Assembly: GCA_020434085.1 (NCBI GenBank)
Contig: JAGRBM010000586.1
Location: forward strand, 1-7,928
Reading direction: 5' to 3'
DNA length: 7,928 nt
Source: Chrysiogenia bacterium
GTDB taxonomy: Bacteria; JAGRBM01
The notes under the pieces: model-generated
Seen by the model: only the letters and a program-made list of their open reading frames with translations
Database searches by the model: none
What the model was told of the DNA's origin: nothing
Translations under genes and position numbers: made by a program
Shown here: piece by piece, positions 1 to 6,276 of the stretch
How the letters are laid out: each line of letters opens with the position of its first letter
Position numbering within the stretch: the stretch's first letter is position 1

Positions 1-196
1 CCAGTTCCGGCCCGCTCTCGCGCAGCTCGCTGGGGCCGCGCCAGTAGGCCCAGACCGCCACCACGAAGAGCACCAGGCCGACCGCCAGCGCGGCAAGCAA
101 TGGATGGTGCGGGCCGAACGATCGCTCACCGCGGCCGACGCGCTGGCGCCGTTGTTTGTCTTTTTGGAGATCCCTGTAGGAGTAGCCGTATCGCAC
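1..196 (-). CDS. N-terminus of an unidentified single-pass membrane protein (partial, runs off left edge)
   Basis: A minus-strand frame is open from a GTG at 196-194 to the window edge, giving 65 residues. The protein begins VRYGYSYRDLQKDKQRR, a very basic stretch up to about residue 27. Residues 33-52 are a clear hydrophobic membrane segment (LLAALAVGLVLFVVAVWAYW), followed by the polar GPSELRESGPEL. The positive N-terminus predicts an N-in, C-out anchor with the missing bulk outside the membrane. An in-frame TGA lies upstream near 248-250, and GTG is the only conventional start between it and the membrane segment. The Shine-Dalgarno match is weak. A sigma70-like promoter lies at 309-336, so the mRNA leader would be about 105 nt. 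The family is not recognisable from this fragment; envelope proteins with C-terminal SPOR or LysM domains often start this way, but that is a guess. Confidence 0.6.
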   Translation of the reverse strand, partial: MRYGYSYRDLQKDKQRRQRVGRGERSFGPHHPLLAALAVGLVLFVVAVWAYWRGPSELRESGPEL

Positions 197-308
197 GGTA
201 ATGGACCCAAACCTGTGGCGGCGATCTTGTCGCCGCTTCCCAGAGTCAGACCCTCACCCACGAACCACCGAACTGACTTGAAAGGCAGAAAGTTCCCAGT
301 GAAACCAA

Positions 309-336
309 CTTATAACAAAGCAAAGCGCGGTTGCAA
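309..336 (-). promoter_or_regulatory. sigma70-like promoter with extended -10
   Basis: On the minus strand TTGCAA (336-331, 4 of 6 to TTGACA) is followed after 16 bases by TATAAG (314-309, 5 of 6 to TATAAT). A TG one base before the -10 makes it an extended -10. This AT-richer spot stands out in a GC-rich window and lies between the end of the Mrr-like gene (385) and the partial gene starting at 196. Transcription would start near 302. No experimental support is available. Confidence 0.5.
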
Positions 337-384
337 TGGGAAATGTGGGAAAAGGCCAGCAAAAACAATGAGTTTAGCCGATAC

Positions 385-903
385 TTACATATCTGCTTCG
401 ATAGATGCGACGTCGATTCCGTAGTCGACCAGAAGTTCGGCGAGCTTTTCGCCGTTGACGAGTTCGAGCGCGGGGCCCTCGACAATGGTGTGCACGTCGG
501 CTGTGAAATAACCCGTCGTGATGAAGACGCCCTTGAGCGCGCGCTCTCCGCGCACGTTGCCGAGCAGCTCACTCACCCGGTCCACGCTGATGGGATAGTC
601 GGCATAGACGCAATCGACGACGACCGTGCCGCCCGCCAGGCCCCCGCCCCCGCTCACGGCCACCACTTCGAAGGCATACTCGCTAGCCGCCTTCACTTCC
701 TTAACCTCAAGCCCCTGGGCCTGCAGCAGCCGGGCGACCGCTTCGCGAAAGACTTCGGGAGATGAAAACTCGATGGGGGGCGTGCGGCTCTCGTCGTCCC
801 CCGGCGTTTCATCGAGCAGCGCCGGCACCGGGGCACGTCCCATGATGCCGATGAGAATGAAGCCGATGGTCACGGCAATCAAAGCCAGAAAGATGACGGA
901 CAT
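385..903 (-). CDS. membrane-anchored Mrr-like restriction-endonuclease-fold protein, catalytically degenerate
   Basis: 172 residues. Residues 3-21 form one N-terminal membrane segment (IFLALIAVTIGFILIGIMG), followed by an acidic linker at 30-46. Residues about 48-160 resemble the Mrr/type IV restriction endonuclease catalytic fold: an opening helix (PEVFREAVARLLQAQGLEV), two core strands (YAFEVVAV, GTVVVDCVYAD), then VRGERALKGVFITTGYFTADV and PALELVNGEKLAELL. The last two match the family pattern of an ITT/VTT-G-FT-EA strand-helix and an ELIDGEKL end. The usual D...QxK active site is not intact: E79 occupies the Asp position and D97-C98-V99 the Q-x-K position, so the lysine is missing. The inference is a tethered, probably non-cleaving nucleic-acid- or protein-binding domain. 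The ATG at 903 has a strong Shine-Dalgarno (AGGAAGG). The gene follows a terminator (1001-1028), so it is probably its own transcription unit. No partner methylase or helicase is visible. Confidence 0.75.
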   Translation of the reverse strand: MSVIFLALIAVTIGFILIGIMGRAPVPALLDETPGDDESRTPPIEFSSPEVFREAVARLLQAQGLEVKEVKAASEYAFEVVAVSGGGGLAGGTVVVDCVYADYPISVDRVSELLGNVRGERALKGVFITTGYFTADVHTIVEGPALELVNGEKLAELLVDYGIDVASIEADM

Positions 904-1000
904 GCAGGGGTCCTTCCTTCGCTGGTGGGGAGCCTAGCGTCCCGGCGCGCCGGTGGCCAGCAACGCAGCCCCGTGAAGGGAGCTCGCGCACAAAGCCAAG

Positions 1001-1028
1001 AAAAAGCCCGGCACAACGGCCGGGCTTT
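1001..1028 (-). terminator. intrinsic terminator of the small membrane protein gene
   Basis: A perfect 10-bp inverted repeat, AAAGCCCGGC / GCCGGGCTTT (1003-1012 and 1019-1028), encloses a 6-base loop. On the minus strand the hairpin runs into TTTTT (1005-1001) and then CTTGG, the standard GC stem plus U tract. It lies 20 bases after the stop codon of the 1049-1306 gene. It has a shorter T run on the other side (1026-1028), so it may also weakly stop plus-strand transcription. Confidence 0.85.
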
Positions 1029-1048
1029 CATGGTCAATGGGTTCGGGA

Positions 1049-1306
1049 TCAGTCGCACATGTCATCGTAGATCAAGTCGCGGCGACCCTCTTCGATGCGC
1101 TGGTCCGTCTTGAAGCCCTGATTGAGCGAGAGCCAGGTGTAGTAGCCCACCAGGAACATCATGCCGACGATGGGGATGTTGTCGCCCTTTTTCACGATCA
1201 GCAGGAAGTCGTGGCTGAGGATGCAGCCGGCGGTAATTCCCACCAACGCGGCGATGCCGAGAATGATGAAAAAGACGTTCAGAATGAGGATGCGCTTGTT
1301 CTTCAT
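1049..1306 (-). CDS. small two-segment membrane protein of unknown function
   Basis: 85 residues, beginning MKNKRILILNVFFIILGI. Residues about 5-34 contain a long hydrophobic segment that includes a cysteine (C28 in ITAGCIL), and residues about 45-66 a second one (NIPIVGMMFLVGYYTWLSLNQ). Between them is a short polar loop, DFLLIVKKGDN. The tail is charged (QGFKTDQRIEEGRRDLIYDDMCD). The basic N-terminus suggests both ends are cytoplasmic. I chose the ATG at 1306 over an upstream in-frame GTG at 1330 because it has AGGA eight bases upstream. The gene starts 102 bases after the chemoreceptor stop, has a possible promoter of its own (1346-1374), and ends in an intrinsic terminator. No family is recognised. 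Real coding is supported by the membrane pattern, the ribosome site and the terminator placement. Confidence 0.7.
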   Translation of the reverse strand: MKNKRILILNVFFIILGIAALVGITAGCILSHDFLLIVKKGDNIPIVGMMFLVGYYTWLSLNQGFKTDQRIEEGRRDLIYDDMCD

Positions 1307-1314
1307 GTCGAAAA

Positions 1315-1318
1315 TCCT
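1315..1318 (-). promoter_or_regulatory. ribosome binding site selecting the start at 1306
   Basis: AGGA (1318-1315) sits eight bases before the ATG at 1306-1304. This is optimal spacing and is why the inner ATG is preferred over the upstream GTG at 1330. Confidence 0.6.
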
Positions 1319-1345
1319 GCCGGACCTCACCTGTCCGGGACCGGT

Positions 1346-1374
1346 TTAGTAGCTGTTGCGGAGCCCGCAATCAA
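1346..1374 (-). promoter_or_regulatory. candidate promoter of the small membrane protein gene
   Basis: TTGATT (1374-1369, 4 of 6 to the -35 consensus) and TACTAA (1351-1346, only 3 of 6 to the -10 consensus) are 17 bases apart. The predicted transcription start near 1339 gives a leader of about 33 bases before the ATG at 1306, which is sensible. The -10 is weak, so the call is tentative. The spacer holds an inverted repeat (1356-1370). Confidence 0.35.
1356..1370. repeat. 15-bp inverted repeat in the candidate promoter
   Basis: TTGCGG and CCGCAA form perfect 6-base arms around a 3-base centre. The site overlaps the last two bases of the proposed -35 box and fills much of the spacer, a typical operator position. 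It could also be chance, or a small RNA hairpin if transcription enters from the chemoreceptor gene. It has no U tract, so it is not a terminator. Confidence 0.4.
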
Positions 1375-1408
1375 GCCCCAAATCCCCTGAAACCCCCTGC
1401 CGGAGCCT

Positions 1409-4036
1409 CTAAAGGGTGAAACCGTCCATTTCGCGGTGGAGGGCCTCTGCCTGGTCTCCAAGCCGGGCGGAGACTTTCTCCAGCTCCCCGGCCTTTGCGC
1501 TCTGCGATTCGGCCAGCTTGCGGATCCGGTCGCTGGCGCGCTCGATCTTTTCGGTCTCGATGGCCTCGTCCTGAATGGCCGTGATGACAGATTCCATCGC
1601 GTGCTGGACCTCCGAGATCCCGCGGGAGACCTCTTCGGCGGCCTTGCGCTGCTCGTCGGCCGAGCGCGAGACCCGCCGGGAAAGCTCCTGGAGGCTCTTC
1701 ATGGCCCCCACGATGGCGTCGCCGGCGCTGCGCTGGTCCGACTCGGTGCGCACGAACTCGGCCACCATTTCCTGGAGCTGGTCCACCACTTCGAGCAGCA
1801 CCTGGCTTTGGCGCTGCTCTTCATCGACGGCCTCGACGAGCCCCTGGACCCGGCGCAGCGATTCTTCGGCGCTCTCTGTGATCTGGTTGAGCGCGGCCTC
1901 GGCTCCGGCCGCCAGCTCGGTGCCGCGGCTTACCTCGGCGGTGCCGCGCTCGATGGCGCTCACCGCGCGCGAACTCTCGCGCTGGATGTCGGCAATGAGC
2001 GAGGCGATCTCTCCGGTGGAGGCGGAGGTCTGCTCGGCAAGCTTTCGAATTTCCTCGGAAACCACGGCGAAACTCTGTCCATGCTCTCCGGCCTGCGCGG
2101 CGATGATCGCGGCGTTGAAGGAGAGCAGGTTCGTCTGGTCGGCCACCGTGTTGATGACGTCGAGAATCTGTCCCACTTTCACGTTGCGCGAGCCGAGCTC
2201 CCGAACGATCTGGGCGGCCTCGCCCACGGTCTCGTTGATGCGGTTGATGCCCTCGATCGTCTGGAGCACCGCCTCGCGTCCTTCCTGGGCGCGACCGAGC
2301 ACGCCCTCGGAGAACTTTTCGGAATTGCGTGCGAAGGCGCCTACTTCCCCGATGGAGCGGTCGATCTTTGTCACCGCATTGCGCGTCTCGTCGGACGCTC
2401 CGTGGAGCGATCCGATGGCCCTGGCAAAGGCACCGAGCGAACCCTCCAGCTTGCGGGTATGCCCGCCGATGGCGGTCGTCTCGCTCTCGAGAAGTCCGGC
2501 CGTCTCACGCACCATGCGCGCGGTCGAGGCCAGCTCGAATCCCGCACTCGAAGTGGTATCGATCGAATCGTTGAGCGCGCCCACCTGCGAGACGATCTCT
2601 TCGGTGGTCAGGCGAAGCTTGGCAATGGCCCTGGCGGTCTGTTCGCTCTCGGTGAGCTGGCGGGTGCTGGCCTCGTTGGTTTCCTGCGTGGCGTGCCCGA
2701 TGTCCTCGGCGGCGCCGGCCAGCTCATCGACCACGGACTTGAGATTACCCACCATCCGGCGCAGCCCCAGCACGGTCTGGCGCGTCTGGGTGGCGAGTTC
2801 GCCGACTTCATCGTCGGAAATGACCGCGATCTCCGTATCGAGCCGGCCGTCGGCAATCTTCGCCGAGCGGCGCACCAGCGCGCGAAGCGGCATGGCCAGG
2901 TCGTTGGAGATGAGATAGGCAATGCCGATCGAGCTTCCCAGCAGCAGCAGCAGGATGATGAGCGCCTGCACGATGAACTGGATGTCCTCGCTGTGCGGAG
3001 CAACCAGGGAAATCAGGTAGGGCCCACGCCCATCGAATTCGAGCCCGATCTGCGAAGTATCAAGCGTGACGAAGGTAACCCCGTGTCGGTAGTCCTCGCC
3101 GAATTCACCGAGGCCATCGGCTACCGCCACGCGCACGGCGTCGTCAGGCTTGACCGTTGTGTTGTTGAAGATGACTTCACCGGTGAGCTTGTGGAGCACC
3201 AGCGCGCCGCCGCCCTCGCCAAGTTTCAGGTTTCCCATGACCTGGCGCATTTGCGCCAGGGAATCGTTTTCGAAGCCGCTGCCCGCCTGTTCCTTGAGCA
3301 CCCCGGCCACGAACTGCCGGGCATTGCCGAGAAGTTCGATGCGGTCCTCAAAGCGCGCCCGTTCGACGTGGATGAAATTCGCCATGAAAGCCAGGCCCAG
3401 GGCGAAGATCTGCGTCGTGGCAAACCCCACCCCCAGCTTGGTGCCGATGGTGCGGCGGTCGGGGGGCTCGCGATCGGCAAGCGCCGCGCACGTCTGCTGC
3501 AAGTAGCCGATCACCGAACTCAGCAGGCGGCGGTGCACATAGATCTGCGGCACATTGACGGCGACGCCCAGCAACACGAACATCACCATGGGAACCCACC
3601 GAAGCCGCCAGGAAATGTCGGCCAGAACGTAGGTCCCCAGCACGGTGCCAAAGATGGCCCAGAGGCAGAAACTCGAGACACCCAGAAGGTAGGGAAGACG
3701 GAACGCCCGCACGAACGCCCGGGATGCCGCATGCTCCTGCGTGGCCAGTTGCTCGGGCGGCAGATCGAGCACGTATTTCAGAGGCAGAAACAGGTAGTAG
3801 AGACTGGCGGTCCAGAAAACGAAGAAGGCGGCTGCGGCTAAGAATCCACGGAAAATCGCCTGGGAACTGATCAGGGTCCCAAAATCCCCGAAGACGCCGC
3901 CGAGTGAAGCGCCGATGGCAAGTGGAAGCAGGGAGGCCGTGCAGCCGATCAGTGTCGCGCTCACCCACAAGCGGGCGATCAGGCGATGCGATCCAACGAC
4001 TTCAACGATCGGTCGCTTTCCGGGTGACTGGTGCAA
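1409..4036 (-). CDS. methyl-accepting chemotaxis protein with multi-pass N-terminus, HAMP and long signalling arms
   Basis: 875 residues, a transmembrane chemoreceptor predicted to control a CheA kinase through CheW. Four hydrophobic segments lie at about 23-45, 60-84, 114-138 and 147-166. A fifth (203-222) and sixth (352-376) flank an extracytoplasmic region of about 130 residues (223-351) that could be a small Cache-like sensor. HAMP spans about 378-433, with the conserved proline (P383) and DDEVGEL (408-414). The rest is the coiled-coil signalling domain. Its hairpin tip, near 627-677, reads [20 protein letters not shown] and then [19 protein letters not shown]. Each arm is about 205-230 residues, much longer than in E. 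coli Tsr. No CheR-binding NWETF-like pentapeptide ends the protein (it ends MDGFTL). The start is a TTG at 4036 with a purine-rich AGCGGGG upstream; no ATG lies near it. No che genes are adjacent, so ligand and array class are unknown. Confidence 0.93.
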   Translation of the reverse strand: MHQSPGKRPIVEVVGSHRLIARLWVSATLIGCTASLLPLAIGASLGGVFGDFGTLISSQAIFRGFLAAAAFFVFWTASLYYLFLPLKYVLDLPPEQLATQEHAASRAFVRAFRLPYLLGVSSFCLWAIFGTVLGTYVLADISWRLRWVPMVMFVLLGVAVNVPQIYVHRRLLSSVIGYLQQTCAALADREPPDRRTIGTKLGVGFATTQIFALGLAFMANFIHVERARFEDRIELLGNARQFVAGVLKEQAGSGFENDSLAQMRQVMGNLKLGEGGGALVLHKLTGEVIFNNTTVKPDDAVRVAVADGLGEFGEDYRHGVTFVTLDTSQIGLEFDGRGPYLISLVAPHSEDIQFIVQALIILLLLLGSSIGIAYLISNDLAMPLRALVRRSAKIADGRLDTEIAVISDDEVGELATQTRQTVLGLRRMVGNLKSVVDELAGAAEDIGHATQETNEASTRQLTESEQTARAIAKLRLTTEEIVSQVGALNDSIDTTSSAGFELASTARMVRETAGLLESETTAIGGHTRKLEGSLGAFARAIGSLHGASDETRNAVTKIDRSIGEVGAFARNSEKFSEGVLGRAQEGREAVLQTIEGINRINETVGEAAQIVRELGSRNVKVGQILDVINTVADQTNLLSFNAAIIAAQAGEHGQSFAVVSEEIRKLAEQTSASTGEIASLIADIQRESSRAVSAIERGTAEVSRGTELAAGAEAALNQITESAEESLRRVQGLVEAVDEEQRQSQVLLEVVDQLQEMVAEFVRTESDQRSAGDAIVGAMKSLQELSRRVSRSADEQRKAAEEVSRGISEVQHAMESVITAIQDEAIETEKIERASDRIRKLAESQSAKAGELEKVSARLGDQAEALHREMDGFTL

Positions 4037-4067
4037 ATGAAGTGAACCCCGCTGAATTTCCCGAGTG

Positions 4068-4075
4068 TTATCGGT
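4068..4075 (-). promoter_or_regulatory. possible FliA (sigma28)-type -10 element upstream of the chemoreceptor
   Basis: ACCGATAA on the minus strand matches 7 of 8 bases of the E. coli FliA -10 consensus GCCGATAA. It lies 31 bases before the TTG start, which would leave a leader of about 24 bases. Motility sigma factors often drive chemoreceptor genes. Against it, the expected -35 (TAAAGTTT, 11 bases upstream) is not recognisable there; CAAAGTAA occurs only 3 bases upstream. Confidence 0.25.
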
Positions 4076-4128
4076 GGCTTACTTTGCCACAGCGGGAGGG
4101 GCACCGCAACAAGGTCCCCGGAGACGGG

Positions 4129-6189
4129 CTAGTGACCAATCAGAGCCAGAATCTCATCCCGGTGGCGTTCCATGTCCTCGCGGCTGGCGGTCGATTCGAG
4201 GTTCAGGCGCAGCAGCGGTTCGGTGTTGGAGGCCCGCAGGTTGAACCACCAGTCCGGGAATTCCACGGTCAGCCCGTCCAGGCGCGACTGCTTGCCCTCC
4301 TGGTAGTGCTGGGAGATCTTCTCGATCGCCGCTGCCTTGTCGGCGACCTGCATGTTGATCTCGCCCGAGGGGAAATACGCGCGGTAGGGCGCGGCCACTT
4401 CGCTGAGCGCCTTGCCCTGCTTGCCCAGCAGATTGAGCAGCAGCACGAGCGCCAGATCCGAGTTCTCGGCGTAGAAGTTGTCGCGGAAATAGTAGTGACC
4501 CGAGAGCTCACCGGCGCACAGGCCGCCGGCCTCGCGCATGGCGGTCTTGATAAACGCGTGGCCGACGCGGCACTGGCGCGGATCGGCGCCCGCTTCGCGA
4601 AGCTTTTCGGGCACCATGCGTGAAGAGCGCACGTCGTAGAAACACACGGGTTTCTCATCGTCACTCATTCCAATGAGATCGAGCGCCATGAGCAGCGTCG
4701 CCAGATCGCCGGTTAGGGTCTCACCCTTTTCGTCGAGAAAGACCACGCGATCGGCATCCCCGTCATAGACGGCGCCCAGATCGGCCCCTTCGGCAAGGAT
4801 CGCCTTGCGACACTGTTCGAGGTTTTCTTCTTCGAGCGGATCGGGCGGATGCGAGGGGAAAGTCCCGTCGGGCTCGGCGTTGAGCAAGACGAAGTCATGG
4901 GGAAGTTTTTCGAAGATCTCCGGCGAGAGAACCGTCGCCGCCCCGCTGGAGAGGTCGGCAACGACTTTGAGCCGCTTGCCACCTGTTTCGGCGCGCGCCA
5001 CGACACGATCGATGAACTCCACGCGCACATCGGTCGCGATTCGCTCGGGGCTGCTCCCGTCGTCTTCGGGGGCTTCGTCGCAGAGCTCGCCAATGCGGGT
5101 GATTTCCTTGTCGTAGACCGGCACCGCATTGGCCCGCGAGATCTTGAATCCGTTGTATTCGGGCGGGTTGTGGCTGGCGGTCACCATGACCGAGCCCCCT
5201 GCCCCGCGCACGCCATTGGCAAAGTTCGTGAGCGGCGTTGTGCCGCGTCCGATGTCCAGGACCTTCACCCCTGCCTGTCCCAGCCCGCGACAAAGGGCGT
5301 CGGTGATCTCGTCGGCGCTGGCGCGCACGTCGCGTCCGACAACGACCTGTTCGACTTCGAGAAAGGTTCCAATGGACCAGCCGATGCGCCGGGCCAGCTC
5401 GGCATCGAGCTGCGTCGGCACCACGCCGCGGATATCGTAGGCCTTGAAGATGCTCATCTTCTCTCCTCGGTGGTGGGGTTCTTCAAGTCCGCGCACGTGC
5501 TCGGGAAGGATGTGATCCTTGAGCAGTGCGTCGGGATGTTCCTTTTCATACTCGCGCACAGCCTTTTCCGAAAGCGACTTCGTGATGAAGGTGTAGGCCT
5601 GATAAAGCACGACTGCGACGATGACGATGACGAGAATCACGGTCAGGTGCTGCTTGGAGGTTTGCACCCGGCGGGTGAGCTCGTGGACATTGCCGGCGGC
5701 CGTGTGTCCGAGCCAGATCCACAGCGGGATCCCGATGCAGGCGGCAATCGCGTCGAGGGCCAGAAACTTCCGGTAGGGCATGCGCAAAATGCCCGCAATC
5801 AGATACACCGGGGCGCGCGCGCCCGAGATGAAACGGGCAACGAACACGACCTTCGCGCCGTATTTCTCGAAGTAGTGGCTGGCGCGTTCCATGCGCTTTT
5901 TGTGGAAGATCTTCCGGACGGGTTTGAAGTCGAGGATGTCCTCGCCGTAGCGCCGCGCAATGCCGAAGATGGCCGAGTCACCCGTGAGAATGCCCAGCAT
6001 TCCGAAGGCGGCCGCGATGTAGGGATTGAGGATGGCTTCTTGCCCGCCCGAGAGATAGCCGGCAATCACGAGTACAACTTCCTCGGGAATGGGCAATCCC
6101 ACGCTGTTGGCCACGAGGGTCGCATAGATGGCCAGGTAGAGGGCGAAGCCGTCGAGCTGGCTGAAAAATTCAAAGGCTGAGTCGACCAT
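4129..6189 (-). CDS. DedA-family membrane protein fused to phosphomannomutase/phosphoglucomutase
   Basis: One stop-free frame of 686 residues. Residues 1-203 are a DedA/SNARE-associated (VTT) membrane domain: GLPIPEE (31-37), the GD...ARRYGE region (70-83) with D71, and FVARFISGAR (116-125) with R119 and R125, then a last membrane segment near 183-203. DedA proteins are linked to undecaprenyl-phosphate or phospholipid translocation. A charged linker (204-244) leads to M245, which begins a complete 442-residue alpha-D-phosphohexomutase: MSIFKAYDIRG, the phosphoserine loop TASHNPPEYNG (S339), the metal loop DGDADR (476-481), the sugar loop GELSGH (560-565) and phosphate-binding RASNTEPLLR (652-661). 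All key residues are present. The mutase interconverts hexose 6- and 1-phosphates for nucleotide-sugar synthesis. M245 has an ideal ribosome site, so a free mutase (4129-5457) may also be made. The start is the ATG at 6189; a TTG at 6216 is an alternative. Confidence 0.88.
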   Translation of the reverse strand: MVDSAFEFFSQLDGFALYLAIYATLVANSVGLPIPEEVVLVIAGYLSGGQEAILNPYIAAAFGMLGILTGDSAIFGIARRYGEDILDFKPVRKIFHKKRMERASHYFEKYGAKVVFVARFISGARAPVYLIAGILRMPYRKFLALDAIAACIGIPLWIWLGHTAAGNVHELTRRVQTSKQHLTVILVIVIVAVVLYQAYTFITKSLSEKAVREYEKEHPDALLKDHILPEHVRGLEEPHHRGEKMSIFKAYDIRGVVPTQLDAELARRIGWSIGTFLEVEQVVVGRDVRASADEITDALCRGLGQAGVKVLDIGRGTTPLTNFANGVRGAGGSVMVTASHNPPEYNGFKISRANAVPVYDKEITRIGELCDEAPEDDGSSPERIATDVRVEFIDRVVARAETGGKRLKVVADLSSGAATVLSPEIFEKLPHDFVLLNAEPDGTFPSHPPDPLEEENLEQCRKAILAEGADLGAVYDGDADRVVFLDEKGETLTGDLATLLMALDLIGMSDDEKPVCFYDVRSSRMVPEKLREAGADPRQCRVGHAFIKTAMREAGGLCAGELSGHYYFRDNFYAENSDLALVLLLNLLGKQGKALSEVAAPYRAYFPSGEINMQVADKAAAIEKISQHYQEGKQSRLDGLTVEFPDWWFNLRASNTEPLLRLNLESTASREDMERHRDEILALIGH
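5463..5468 (-). promoter_or_regulatory. internal Shine-Dalgarno before the mutase domain
   Basis: GAGGAG (5468-5463) precedes the ATG at 5457-5455 by five bases, exactly where the phosphohexomutase homology begins. The same bases encode the linker residues RGEK inside the longer frame. The site suggests independent initiation of a soluble mutase, or is the remnant of a time when DedA and the mutase were separate genes. Confidence 0.65.
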
Positions 6190-6224
6190 GAGGTTGTGGG
6201 TTCCGCCGCAGCGCAAACCGGGCG

Positions 6225-6255
6225 TCTATATCGCCCAATTCACGCGCGCAATCAA
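6225..6255 (-). promoter_or_regulatory. weak candidate promoter before the DedA-mutase gene
   Basis: TTGATT (6255-6250) and TATAGA (6230-6225, 4 of 6 to TATAAT) are 19 bases apart, slightly wide. Initiation near 6218 would leave the alternative TTG at 6216 almost without a leader, which favours the ATG at 6189. Read-through from pgsA is an equally good explanation for expression. Confidence 0.3.
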
Positions 6256-6276
6256 GCAGCAGGCTCCAAAACGGCT

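Noticed and set aside
331-765. 144-codon open frame on the plus strand
   Set aside because: Antisense to the Mrr-like gene; no ribosome site or domain, and it crosses the minus-strand promoter region.
385-903. Reading the Mrr-like gene as part of a restriction or anti-phage defence system
   Set aside because: No methylase, specificity subunit, helicase or other defence gene is adjacent, and the catalytic lysine is missing.
942-953. 12-bp palindrome CCGGCGCGCCGG upstream of the Mrr-like gene
   Set aside because: Perfect, but made only of G and C, so easily found by chance in DNA of this composition; no promoter elements aligned with it could be identified.
2939-2953. (CAG)5 triplet run
   Set aside because: It encodes a run of five leucines (362-366) inside the sixth membrane segment of the chemoreceptor; explained by coding, not a notable microsatellite.
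1436-3841. 801-codon open frame on the plus strand
   Set aside because: It lies wholly antisense to the chemoreceptor, whose domain motifs are unmistakable. The translation is rich in G, R, H and D with no recognisable domain, as expected of a mirror frame in high-GC coding DNA.
4074-4090. Hairpin GTGGC-7-GCCAC between the mutase and chemoreceptor genes
   Set aside because: Only a 5-bp stem with no T run on either side; too weak to call a terminator or operator.
4849-6180. 443-codon open frame on the plus strand
   Set aside because: Antisense shadow of the DedA-mutase gene; composition is biased and no motif is visible.
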